From Adiantum capillus-veneris (lineage: Eukaryota; Streptophyta; Polypodiopsida; Polypodiales; Pteridaceae), in the NCBI GenBank assembly GCA_014529385.2, contig CM043950.1, positions 71,090,435-71,154,434 on the forward strand: 64,000 nucleotides of DNA. The letters are read 5' to 3'. Under the pieces are notes generated by a model. The model searched no databases and was not told where the DNA came from. It saw nothing but the letters and a program-made list of their open reading frames with translations. Position 1 is the stretch's first letter. Each line of letters begins with the position of its first letter. The position numbers and the translations under genes were made by a program. Below, piece by piece: positions 55,621 to 64,000 of the stretch.

Positions 55621-57675
55621 CTACTTTCTTTGATCTTGAGCTGACCTTATCCTGATGTGATAAGGCTTTAGACGCCATCCATTTGTCCTGGTCTTGTGCA
55701 CTTTACCATCAATGTCTTGAAGTCTATAAGAGCCATTTTTGAACTTTTTGGTGACCAAGAACGGGCCTTCCCATCGGAAAAGAAACTTTCCATCCTTACG
55801 AGTGTCGAAGCGATTGTCATATCGAAGCACCAGAGATCCCTTTTTGATGTCTTTGGATGCTAGCTTTTTGTTGAACTTTTCTCTGCGCTTCTCTGCTTCT
55901 TGAGAATAGTGGTTGATGGCTTCTTCACGATCCAATTGCAGCCTCTCTAAATCCATGATCCTTTGATGTACTTTCTCCTTTTGAGAGCCTACCTGGCTAC
56001 CCAATATTCGAAGACTTGTTAACTTCACTTCAATGGGCAAAAGCGCCTCCTTTCCATAAACCAAATGAAAGGGTGTGTACCCTAATGTGGTTTTGAAGGA
56101 GGTTCTATAGGCCCATAGAGCTCCATTCAGGTGTTTGTCCCAATCTTGGTGCCTAGCATGTACCTGTTTGGTGAGAATTTTGCAAATGATTCCATTTACC
56201 TTTTCCACCAAACCATTGCACTGAGGGTAGTAAGGAGTAGAGTGTTGATGCTGAATATTTAGCTTCTTCATGAGTTCTCCTACCAAGTCTGCTGCTCTAA
56301 ACCCTGGTCCTCTATCAGATAGTATTTCAAGAGGGGTACCAAACCGGCAACAGATGTGGTCAAAGATGAACTGACTCACATCCTTAGCAGTAATTCTATT
56401 GGTCGGCATAGCCTCAGCCCATCTAGTCATGTAGTCTACTCCCATGATGATGTACTCTTTACCTGACTGAGTGCGTGGTAGAGGTCCTATGGCATCAATT
56501 CCCCACTTCTCAAAGGGCCCATATACCTTTATTGGGTTCTGAGGTTCAGCTATGAGCCATCGTGGTCCTGCTTTCTGACATTCATCACATGTTTGACACC
56601 AGTATTTGACATCACGATGAAGACTTGGCCAAGTAAACCCATCTTGTAGAACCTTTCTACTAGTGACGTCGTGTGCAAAGTGTCCTCCGCACATATCATC
56701 GTGACAAGCTTTTAAAATCTCTTCAATTTCACTCTTCAAAGGCACTCTCCTAAGCACACCATCCTTACCATGACAATACAAGTCATCATTTACTATGCGA
56801 TACCTGGTAGCCGTCCTAGCTAACCATCGCCTTTCCCCTGCATTCAAGTGTTTAGGAGCCTCTCCTTGCTCCAGAATGTGCATAATATCTTCCAAGTCCT
56901 CCTTGCCTTGCTGAAGTGGAAGTTTGATGGCCACTGCTCCCACTATTGACTCATTTAACTTTGATGATGCTAGGTGGTCTGCATCCTTGTTCTGGTCTCT
57001 TGGCACATGATGTACTTGTGCCTCCCTAAATCTCCTCATAAGAGCTTTGGCTTCTCTCATTTTAGTAGAGAGACGGGCATTTTTGCAAGCCCATGTACCT
57101 TGCATTTGCCTTACCAAAAGCATGGAGTCACCAAAAGAGTTTAATCTCTTAATCGAATTATCGAGGCACCAACAAAGGCCATGAATTAGAGCATGATATT
57201 CTGCTTCATTGTTGGAGTGGACATCTTCTAGAGTGATCCCTTCACCATGGATCCTCTCTCCTAATGGAGATAAGACCACGATGCCTGCAGTTGCCTTATC
57301 CTTGGTTCTCTTGTATGCTCCATCAAAGTAGAGGCTATAAGCATTGACCAAAGCATCTGGAGCTGGAGGTGGTGGCAGTTCCTTTCTCTTCAAATGGAAA
57401 ACTTTTTCATAGCACTTGTTTGTTAAAATGTCGGCTAAGCATGCTCGAGTTGTTCTTTCAACCTGTATTGTATAATCAAACTCTTGAAGTCGCACCACCC
57501 ACTTTGCTATTTTGTCAGAGATTTCCATATGTTGTAGTGCATAGGGAAACATATCCTCCACAGTGATAATTACAAACCTCTTCGGCAGCAAGTATGGCCG
57601 AAATTTGGTTACCGCAAACATGAGAGCTAACACTAGCTGTTCCATCAGGGTGTAGGCCTTCTCTGTGTTTTCCAT
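55621..57675 (-). CDS. T11 RNase H pair and integrase
   Basis: 684 open codons; upstream RNase H coding is in the previous ORF, separated by a stop. The first ~100 residues finish the retroviral-type RNase H (TLMEQLVLALMFAVTKFRPY). A second, archaeal-type RNase H follows with all four acidic positions: YSLYFDGAYKR, SNNEAEYHALIHGL, FGDSMLLVRQMQG and RDQNKDADHLASSK. Integrase: HHCC with HDDMCGGHFAHD and CQTCDECQK; core WGIDAIGPLPRT (Asp), ILSDRGPGF (Asp), QCNGLVEKVNG (Glu); C-terminal FLFRWEGPFLVTKKFKNGSY. No chromodomain is seen. The dual RNase H places it in the Tat/Ogre-like group. The polypurine tract follows 23 bp after the stop. Role: removal of RNA from hybrids and insertion. Confidence 0.9.
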   Translation of the reverse strand: MENTEKAYTLMEQLVLALMFAVTKFRPYLLPKRFVIITVEDMFPYALQHMEISDKIAKWVVRLQEFDYTIQVERTTRACLADILTNKCYEKVFHLKRKELPPPPAPDALVNAYSLYFDGAYKRTKDKATAGIVVLSPLGERIHGEGITLEDVHSNNEAEYHALIHGLCWCLDNSIKRLNSFGDSMLLVRQMQGTWACKNARLSTKMREAKALMRRFREAQVHHVPRDQNKDADHLASSKLNESIVGAVAIKLPLQQGKEDLEDIMHILEQGEAPKHLNAGERRWLARTATRYRIVNDDLYCHGKDGVLRRVPLKSEIEEILKACHDDMCGGHFAHDVTSRKVLQDGFTWPSLHRDVKYWCQTCDECQKAGPRWLIAEPQNPIKVYGPFEKWGIDAIGPLPRTQSGKEYIIMGVDYMTRWAEAMPTNRITAKDVSQFIFDHICCRFGTPLEILSDRGPGFRAADLVGELMKKLNIQHQHSTPYYPQCNGLVEKVNGIICKILTKQVHARHQDWDKHLNGALWAYRTSFKTTLGYTPFHLVYGKEALLPIEVKLTSLRILGSQVGSQKEKVHQRIMDLERLQLDREEAINHYSQEAEKRREKFNKKLASKDIKKGSLVLRYDNRFDTRKDGKFLFRWEGPFLVTKKFKNGSYRLQDIDGKVHKTRTNGWRLKPYHIRIRSAQDQRK

Positions 57676-57690
57676 GAGGCGGCTAGCAAA

Positions 57691-59406
57691 TTACACAAGC
57701 CTCATAAAGGATGTTTTTGGATCTTTTTGTAGGAGGGCAGCACCAATGGCCTCTTCTCCCACACTAGGGTTTACAAAGAATGTTTCTTCCCAACAAGGTT
57801 GGAGGATTACAGGGAGTGACCCTAACATTTTTTTAATCTCTCTAAAATGCCCTTCACTTTCTTCACTCCAAACGAGCGTCTCTTGACGAGTCAGCTGTTG
57901 TAGAGAAAATATCACTTGGGAGAGTAAGTGTATGAATCTACTCAAATATCTTAGCTTTTGCAAGAAGGCGATTAATTGTTTGATGGAAGTTGGGGAAGGT
58001 AGATTTAGCAATGTTTCTATCTTTTCAGGATCTACCTCGATTCCATCAATGGACACTACATGCCCTAATAGTGTAACCTTGCTTTCCCCAATGTGACATT
58101 TGTCCTTGTTTAGTTGTCCACCCAGCTTAGCTAAACGAGTAAATCCTTCATCAATCTTGCCGAGATGCATACTTTTGGAGCTGTAAATACAAAAGTCATC
58201 TATGAAAACCCTTATGGACTTACCAAAGTAAGGTTGGAAGACCATGTTCATGAATCGTTGAAAGGTGGCTGGAGCGTTGGTGAGACCAAAAGGCATGACT
58301 CGAAATGCAAAACATCCCCATGGTGTGATGAAAGTAGTCTTTTTCTGGTCCTCCTCTGCAATGCGTATTTGAAAGTAGCCAGAGTAGCCATCACACACTG
58401 TGTATCTCTCATGGCCTGCTACTTCATTTAGAATCTCATCTTGAAATGGGAGAGGGAAGTGGTCCCTCTTTGTTGCAGTATTTAGTGGCTTGTAATCCAC
58501 GCACACTCGCCATTTACCATTCTTCTTTGGCCTCACCACTACTGGGGAGACCCATTCTGAATCTTCTACTGGGTATATGAATCCTGCTTCTAAGAGTCTC
58601 TTCACCTCAGACAACAGTGCATTTTGTTGCACAACTCCTAATCTTCTTAGTTTTTGTACTACTGGCTTGCTCCCTTCTTTTAGATGGATATGATGCTTCA
58701 CTGCAGTGACACCTGTAATGTGAGTGTAATCAGAAATAAACAATGATGCATGCTTCTTGAGAACATTTACATAACCCTCCTTTTCTTCTTCCTTTATATC
58801 CTTGGATAACATCTCCTCTAGGCTGGCATCCCACACATTCTCCATTTGGATCCTTGGGTTGTCTTCTGATGAGGTAGTTTCCTTTATGGTGACACCCATG
58901 ACTTCGAGAGTGCTATCACTCTCTTCACTTGAACTCTCTTCCTCGTCCATGGATGAGGAGCATCCACTTGAGCTCCACTCATCAGCTGATGTCTCTAGTT
59001 CAAGGTTCTCTTGTCGCCCATTCTTTAGGTTATAAACCACCTTCCGACTATGGCCACCCATGCGATGCCTCAACTCCAAGTCTCCTGTTGCCCAATCTTG
59101 CCTAGCTCCTATACCCATGAGCCAAGGTCGTCCTAAAATAAGGGGGTATCCTTCTCCCTTTACTGGCATCACATAAGCATCAACCTCTGTAGTGATTCCA
59201 AAAACAGAAACTCTCAAAGCTTTCACTACACCCACACAAGTGACAGAGACATTATTGGCCATTTTTGCCCTAAAGTTTGATGATTCCATTACCTCTAAAC
59301 CCAATTGATGCATTAGCTTTTCTGTCATGACACAAACCTCTGCTCCACTATCAATGTAAGTTTTTGGAATCCGTTGTCCCTTGATTTGAGCCTCCACCAA
59401 AGGCAC
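57691..59406 (-). CDS. T11 protease and reverse transcriptase
   Basis: 571 open codons start MPLVEAQIKGQRIPKTYIDS. Protease: KTYIDSGAEVCVMTEKLM with DSG active site, ending YPLILGRPWLMGIGARQDW. An acidic Ser-rich spacer follows. RT: WVSPVVVRPKKNGKWRVCVD, YTVCDGYSGYFQIRI (Asp), [28 protein letters not shown] (Asp pair). The RT-RNase H connection follows. At the first RNase H site the sequence reads FFVNPSVGEEAIGAALLQKD, so the usual catalytic Asp is Asn. A stop at 57691 is read in frame into the next ORF after a few codons. Confidence 0.9.
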   Translation of the reverse strand: MPLVEAQIKGQRIPKTYIDSGAEVCVMTEKLMHQLGLEVMESSNFRAKMANNVSVTCVGVVKALRVSVFGITTEVDAYVMPVKGEGYPLILGRPWLMGIGARQDWATGDLELRHRMGGHSRKVVYNLKNGRQENLELETSADEWSSSGCSSSMDEEESSSEESDSTLEVMGVTIKETTSSEDNPRIQMENVWDASLEEMLSKDIKEEEKEGYVNVLKKHASLFISDYTHITGVTAVKHHIHLKEGSKPVVQKLRRLGVVQQNALLSEVKRLLEAGFIYPVEDSEWVSPVVVRPKKNGKWRVCVDYKPLNTATKRDHFPLPFQDEILNEVAGHERYTVCDGYSGYFQIRIAEEDQKKTTFITPWGCFAFRVMPFGLTNAPATFQRFMNMVFQPYFGKSIRVFIDDFCIYSSKSMHLGKIDEGFTRLAKLGGQLNKDKCHIGESKVTLLGHVVSIDGIEVDPEKIETLLNLPSPTSIKQLIAFLQKLRYLSRFIHLLSQVIFSLQQLTRQETLVWSEESEGHFREIKKMLGSLPVILQPCWEETFFVNPSVGEEAIGAALLQKDPKTSFMRLV

Positions 59407-59451
59407 TATATCCTTGAGACCATATGCTTTGATTACACTTACTAGCTTACT

Positions 59452-60783
59452 TCACTTTGCCCTCGTGCTCACCATTTTTGACCATTGTCGTCGAAGCTTT
59501 GGGGAGATATGAAGTAGTTGTGGCCAAGTAATCTTTGGTCCTTGAGAACTCACATCAGCTGTCAAGTCATAAGGTTGTGTCCGAGATCCCATAGGGAAAT
59601 CAGAAATGTCAATTTGAGACCTAGTACGGGTCTTTCTCTTCTTGGCTTCATCTTTAGTTGCCCGAGATGTACTTGCTTCATTGCTTGCATCCTTGCTTGT
59701 TTCTTTACCTACTTCTTCTTGGACACGCACACGTTTGATAGGCATTGTAGCCACTTCATCTATCTTCATCTTCCCTTTAGCTATTTCTTCCTGGTTGCTT
59801 CTGCCCTTGAGGACCTCCTCCATCCTTATGATGCTCACATTTGGTTGAGTAGCAGGGGCTTGAGCTTGAGCACGAGGTGGCTGCAAAATTTGAGGTTGCG
59901 GTTGCTCTTGTGCTTGAGCTCTAGCACGGGGTGGACTTACTTGTTGTCGAGGACCTCTGACAGGGTAGTCATATCTTCTGGGATGAGGGCAATTATACAT
60001 GCCGTGGCCATTTTCCCCACAATTGTAACACAACATTTCCCTTGCTTGACGTCGCATTGGTGGCCGATTCCCACCATTTCCCTCAATAGGCCTTCTTGCA
60101 CCCTGCACAAGATTTACTCTCAACCCCTCTAGCTAGTTTGTGAGATTGTTTATTTGTTGGAGCATATCTTCTTGTTGACCTCTATTGAGGTCTAGTGCAT
60201 TAGGCACATTTGGAGGTATGTGAGAAGCTTCCATAGTTGTGATATTGCCTCCCAAAGCTAGCTAGCCAGCTTGGGCTTGATAGAGAATCTTTCTATTCTT
60301 TTCCCTAGCAATTCTTAAGGCATCTTCAAAAGCATTTGGAAATTTTCTCTTTACCTTCTCCCTTAGCAAGGGGTACAAACCTGAGATAAATCGATCCTTT
60401 TGGAGGCAATTGGGAGCTCGCTCACCAGGATTTAGTGAGTCTGACCATTGCCCCCAAAGTTTCAGAAAACCTTCCTCATAGGTTGCATAACCATGAGGGT
60501 CAACTTGATGAAGGGACAGAAGCCGTTACCATAGTTCTTCTGCCGAATTGGCTCATTGAAATCTTCGTAGGAAAGCCACCTTCAATCCCTCCCAATCAAT
60601 TCTTTGGGTTGGATCTAGAGCCTGGAACCATACCCTAGCTTCTTCTTTGAGCACCAAAGGAAAAGCTCTCAATTTCAATGCTTCGTCATCCCTCCCAGAG
60701 ACAAGGAAAGCCATCTCCAAGTTATCCAAAAAATCCCCAGCATTTTCCCCACTACGCCCAAAAAAATTTGGGAAAGCCATCAT
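59452..60783 (-). pseudogene. T11 gag
   Basis: Start at 60783 (MMAFPNFFGRSGENAGDFLD), 20 bp after sORF2's stop. The same Gag family as T8's: LVLKEEARVWFQALDPTQ, LKVAFLRRFQ, then after a TGA FLKLWGQW and FISGLYPLLREKVKRKF. The zinc knuckle CYNCGENGHGMYNCP lies at about 59990-60030, before a Gln/Pro/Ala-rich linker. About four stops interrupt it, including TGA at 60553 and TAG sites near 60265 and 60135. A TTG-started ORF at 60807 is an artefact of alternative starts. Role: particle assembly; it might also serve T8. Confidence 0.8.
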
Positions 60784-60803
60784 AGAAGTGGGTTGCCTTC
60801 CTC

Positions 60804-61016
60804 TCAATACAGCACAAAGATGAAAACGTCTAGGCCCAAATCATATCTTATTAAGGGTAGAATAAATGGATTGATAGATGCATTAATCTCAGCTAGACGA
60901 CGAGGGCCTAGTAAGTCCCTTATGATGTTTTGGAACCTAAGCTTTGTGCTAGCTATTATATGCACAGTTTGTCTAGCAAGAGGTTAGAAAGGTCCATATA
61001 AATCCCTATGATTCAT
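60804..61016 (-). pseudogene. T11 sORF2 with one stop
   Basis: 71 codons including stop, exactly the length of T10's sORF2. It starts MNHRDLYGPF, has a TAA at codon 11, then RQTVHIIASTKLRFQ, LLGPRRLAEINASINP, FILPLIRYDLGLDVFIFVLY. Gapless alignment with T10 shows identity at S-T-K-L-x-FQ, G-x-x-RL, N-P-F-I-L-P-x-IRYD and LDVFIFVL. It begins 9 bp after sORF1's stop and ends 20 bp before gag. The stop shows this copy is dead, but the pattern remains. Confidence 0.7.
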
Positions 61017-61025
61017 GGAGTATGC

Positions 61026-61235
61026 TTAAAGCAAGATGAAGATGTGAACATCAAAAGATACATTATACTCCAAAATAGGAAATATTATAGGGTCAGGGGA
61101 CAACAATATCTCTCTCAACCTCTCAGCTCCAAAATAGAAGACCAATCTTTGTTGGAAAAAAATCTTTCTATCAATGCGCACATTCACCCTAATATTCTGA
61201 ACTGATTGAAAGTTGTAGAAAATGGGATTATTCAT
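61026..61235 (-). CDS. T11 sORF1
   Basis: 69 codons start MNNPIFYNFQSVQNIRVNVR and end SFDVHIFILL. It matches T10's sORF1 from MNNP through the end with a three-residue gap near the start: IRxNVxIxRKIxFQQRxVFxFGxERLxEILLSPDPII. T8's copy shares the same blocks. It lies between the primer site (61801) and gag, outside the LTR, whereas in T10 the module is inside the LTR. Function unknown. Confidence 0.75.
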   Translation of the reverse strand: MNNPIFYNFQSVQNIRVNVRIDRKIFFQQRLVFYFGAERLREILLSPDPIIFPILEYNVSFDVHIFILL

Positions 61236-61800
61236 TGGTGCATTAAATACAAACTTCCATGAAGCACTTCATTGAAGTTGAGCTCTCTTGGATCCCACCA
61301 TTTGAGAGATGCGAAGAATTTACTCACCAATGATTAGCCTAGCTTTGGTGTGACCATCTTCAGCTTTGTAGAGTTCATAGGGTTCGATGGCTACCCTCTC
61401 AACCACCTTGAGCCTTCTTGCTAGTAGTAGTTGGAGTGCATCACCATATGTAGCCTCTTGCCAATACCGCACCCCATTGATGTGTAGCTCCCCCTCCAAA
61501 AACTTGTTAATTCCCGAGTTTGAGAGTGCTTTCACCACCTGAAGTCGAGGCTTCAAAGGAAGTGTCTTCACACTAGCCACAAAGCACTCAACACAATTTT
61601 TTGACCTAGGGACTTGATGACTACAAGATTTTCCTTGAAGCAAAGAAGGGTGTGTGTAGTTAACTCTCTTTACCCGCATACGTGCCGTTTGTCGATAAAG
61701 ACGCTTCTTTTCTCGAGATTCTTGGGGAGACCATAGTGGAAGTCTCAAAGAATTTGATGGATCTTCCTTCATAGGATTGATAGAGCGCTGCTTGAGAATT
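61236..61800 (-). pseudogene. T11 leader with unassigned ORF
   Basis: A TTG- or ATG-started frame of about 150 codons covers 61772-61320 (MKEDPSNSLRLPLWSPQESR, then KNCVECFVASVKTLPLKPRL, VKALSNSGINKFLEGELHIN, DALQLLLARRLKVVERVAIE). It is open, amphipathic and ends HTKARLIIGE. I recognise no domain. It sits first in the element's leader, before the two small ORFs, so it might be a further leader protein. No homologue was seen in T8 or T10. Confidence 0.3.
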
Positions 61801-61817
61801 CCTCCGTGGGGGCACCA
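61801..61817 (-). other. T11 primer binding site
   Basis: The minus strand reads TGGTGCCCCCACGGAGG, five bases inside the 5' LTR. It resembles T8's site. The tRNA is unknown. Confidence 0.7.
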
Positions 61818-61822
61818 ATTTA

Positions 61823-61937
61823 TGACGAAGGAAATTTGGAATGGCGGCCTCTACACCAAAACAAACTCCATTGCGCCACAAGGGAAATGAGATGAGGGCA
61901 CCACCTAGTCTTGGAAGCGTGGACTAGGACCGCTACA

Positions 61938-62009
<72 letters not shown>

Positions 62010-63299
62010 ATTATGAATGAAGCATTAACTGTAGTGTGTGTACAAGGAATGGATGACTTCAAACATTCCCAACACAAATAGCATATAGATTACCAAACAA
62101 TCACTCAAGGATTAGCCAAGATCACATCAAGCACTCTCACACGCATATAAAACATTTCTCTTAATTAACATAAGTAAGAGGAGGAGAGGTTACTAGCATG
62201 AAACAATTTGCACTCTTGGATGTGCAAGAATAGAGTGAATGAATGAGCTTATGGGCTCATGGTGAGTGATACAAAGGCTCAATGGGCTGAGGGAGGCTTG
62301 AAATTACAAAGGGGAAGGCCTCTTTATATAGGAAAGAGAGTGATTAGGAGTGAGGTTAAGATCCAAGTGTAATTTGTACAAATGAAGCTTGATTAGGGAC
62401 ATTCAACCAATGAAGAAGCTCCTTCCAAGTGATTTGTTGACCAATTAGCTCCATCGTCACTTGTGTTGTCTTCACTCCTTCCTCCATAGCTTGAGTCCAA
62501 GAGCTTCCTTATTTTAAAATGTAAAGAATCTACATAAAATCAATACATATCTAGTAATGATAGAAAGGGGTTGAATGAGGACTTATGAATTACAACAAGA
62601 TTAAGCATGACTTGAGAGGTGATTAGAAGAGGAATTTTGATGGGTTTTTGAGCTTGAGAAAGAGGAGGAAGGAGAGGAGTGTGAGAAGACTAATGGCTGA
62701 TTTTTAGAGAAGGTCCCAATGTGGAAAAGGAAGGGTGTGTGTGTGTAAAGGTAGAGGGGGTGGTCTCCACCACAGTTGAAAAACCTGGCATCCACCATTT
62801 TGGCCATATCTCCTAGACCGTAGATGCAAAAATTATAAAAAAAATATGGCCAGAATCTCCAGCTCATCAGCTACAACTTTGATGAAGACAACTTTTCTTG
62901 GATCGGAGTGGAAGTATTTTTTAAAAATTCAGCAAAATCATGTGTCTGGTTTCTTCCTTTACCAAGTCTTCCACTTGGGTCCCATTTGTTTGCATCATCA
63001 TATGGCTCCAAAGCCATGATGATATGAGCCACTCATGACCCTTGAATCATGGGTGCATGGCTCCACAACCACATCATATCTTTTCTTTTCACATTTACAT
63101 ATTTTCCCTTCCCCTTACCACTAGGTTCTCCCTCCACCTTTCACCTCCGGTGAACTAGCCAAGAAAAAATTCCTATCAAATCTTTTTAAATTTTTTTTTT
63201 TCAAGAGGTTGTTCTCACTCTTTCTTTTATTGTAAACCTCTAGAAGCAAGGAAAACCAACAAAATATAATAAACAAAAATTTGTGATAGGCTCGGATCA
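61823..63299 (-). repeat. T11 5' LTR
   Basis: 1477 bp, TGACGAAGG...CTCGGATCA, with (GA)n of about 70 bp at 61937-62008. It is the partner of 54090-55579. Confidence 0.95.
62323..62330 (-). promoter_or_regulatory. TATA box of T11 5' LTR
   Basis: The minus strand reads TATATAAA and matches 54604-54611. It would drive the genomic transcript. Confidence 0.6.
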
Positions 63300-63303
63300 A
63301 CGT
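63300..63303 (+). other. T11 target duplication, right copy (ACGT)
   Basis: Identical to 54086-54089. Confidence 0.9.
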
Positions 63304-63799
63304 GTACATGACTCCATTCGCAAAAACAGATCACTCGTGGCCAAGTATCCCCATTGACAATAAGCAACCAGCTATTCAGCTAAAAACAACCCCAAAGGTT
63401 ATTCAGAAGGTCTGGATGAGGAAATCATTGCTGACCAACAAACCGAGCAAGATATGGCTACCTAAGGGCAAAGTCCTAACGAAAGCAGCATCATCTCCAA
63501 AACCTTCCGAAGCTACTTCCAAGTGGAAATGGAAACCAAAAATGGATAACGCTAAAATGCCAGAGCTCGAAAGGAACACCAAAATTCAAAACACGAAGCC
63601 TGAATCTTCCAAATGGCACTGGAAACCGAGGAAAACTAGAGCAGAATCGGTAACGATGCAGCAAACCACATATAAATGGGTTCCAAAAATAGTTTCCGGC
63701 ACAACACCAACAATCAAGGAAAGAGCAATTCAACTGCAAGCTCTCATGTTCCATAAACAGCTACCCTCGCCAGCAAAAGCCGCTGAACACTACATTTAG
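63304..63799 (+). pseudogene. T9 C-terminal tail with KWxPK repeats
   Basis: It continues the PR2 frame beyond T11 (9,214 bp of insert plus target shifts the frame number by one, as found). About 165 codons are very Lys-rich. Trp-centred repeats occur: KVWMRKS, KIWLPKG, SKWKWKPK, SKWHWKPR, YKWVPK. The tail ends AIQLQALMFHKQLPSPAKAA before a TAG. No known domain; it might bind nucleic acid. TYKWVPK also occurs in T6 near its C-terminus, so the motif belongs to this Ty3 group. Confidence 0.7.
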
Positions 63800-63938
63800 T
63801 TTCCACATCATGCATAGCATATTCTTACCCAACGCATTGTCTCAAACATCAGAATAGGGCCACATGACACGGCCATGCATCGACACAGAGTTCAAAACCC
63901 ATGCACATGCACCACCCTTCACCCGGGACGACTCGGAC

Positions 63939-63953
63939 AAGGAAGGGAGGAGT
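63939..63953 (+). other. Probable T9 polypurine tract
   Basis: AAGGAAGGGAGGAGT occurs 140 bp after T9's last stop. T9's 3' LTR should begin just after it and leave the window. Confidence 0.5.
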
Positions 63954-64000
63954 AACAGTCAGGGCCATTAAGAGGTCCAATGTGTATATATTTACATAAT

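Larger units (their letters stand above)
54090..63299 (-). mobile_element. T11: complete Tat-like Ty3 retrotransposon with dual RNase H
   Basis: 9,210 bp with LTRs 54090-55579 and 61823-63299 (TGACG...GGATCA), target duplication ACGT, primer site, two small leader ORFs, gag, protease, RT, degenerate RNase H, archaeal-type RNase H, integrase and polypurine tract, all on the minus strand. The LTRs are nearly identical apart from microsatellite length and few changes, so the insertion is recent. It splits T9's PR2. Gag and the pol joint have stops. Confidence 0.95.

Noticed and set aside
61820-62077. ORF with a long Ser-Leu repeat
   Set aside because: Translation of the (GA)n microsatellite in the T11 LTR.
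1-64000. CRISPR arrays, tRNA or rRNA genes
   Set aside because: No spaced direct repeats or tRNA-like arms were seen; repeats found are minisatellites, microsatellites and LTRs.

Overview
This is plant nuclear repeat DNA: 64 kb of nested, mostly decayed retroelements in which I find no host gene, tRNA, rRNA or CRISPR. Plant origin is suggested by Ty3 lineages with initiator-Met and tRNA-Asp-like primer sites, a dual RNase H (Tat-like) element, many stop codons of the CGA-to-TGA type expected from methylated-cytosine decay, and long LTR-borne microsatellites. The Penelope-like reverse transcriptase at the left end, and a Ty3 element whose pol looks like fungal elements, would fit a seed-free plant such as a fern or lycophyte. 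That guess is weak.

Layout. T1 (60-3396, +) is a degenerate Penelope-like RT. T2 (6409-11391, -) is an old Ty3 element with LTRs and an initiator-Met primer site. T3 (about 11620-12300, -) is a copia remnant. T4 (about 13064-19292, +) is a Ty3 element with a very long LTR carrying a CCAAT-box minisatellite and 158-bp tandem repeats; its RT is cut off by T5. T5 (19293-24487, -) has a 3' LTR and a long coiled-coil/proline-rich ORF but no pol. T6 (24488-30571, -) is a gag-nucleocapsid-protease polyprotein without RT. T7 (30572-39225, -) has a 5' LTR, a tRNA-Asp-like primer site, a palindrome-rich leader and a gag cut by T6. T8 (32840-37730, -) is a complete gag-only LTR element sitting in T7's leader.

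T9 (39226 to the right edge, +) is an outer Ty3 element split twice: by T10 (41463-51492, +, 2008-bp LTRs) inside the RT and by T11 (54090-63299, -, dual RNase H) inside a second protease domain downstream of integrase. Removing T10 or T11 with one 4-bp target copy restores T9's frame arithmetically, so these boundaries are secure.

The most novel signals are five. (1) A conserved module of one or two ~70-codon ORFs in the leaders or LTRs of three element families (T8, T10, T11) varies mainly at synonymous positions. (2) Those same three elements all have 4-bp target duplications of the form RCGY. (3) Family-specific palindromes with a CGCG core occur in both the LTR and the leader of T5 and T7. 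(4) T9 has a second retropepsin and a KWxPK-repeat tail after integrase. (5) T5 is an LTR element built around a non-pol ORF. The working parts are typical retroelement machinery: Gag assembles particles, PR matures them, RT/RNase H copies RNA, IN inserts. Gag-only or gag-PR elements would need these enzymes from relatives.
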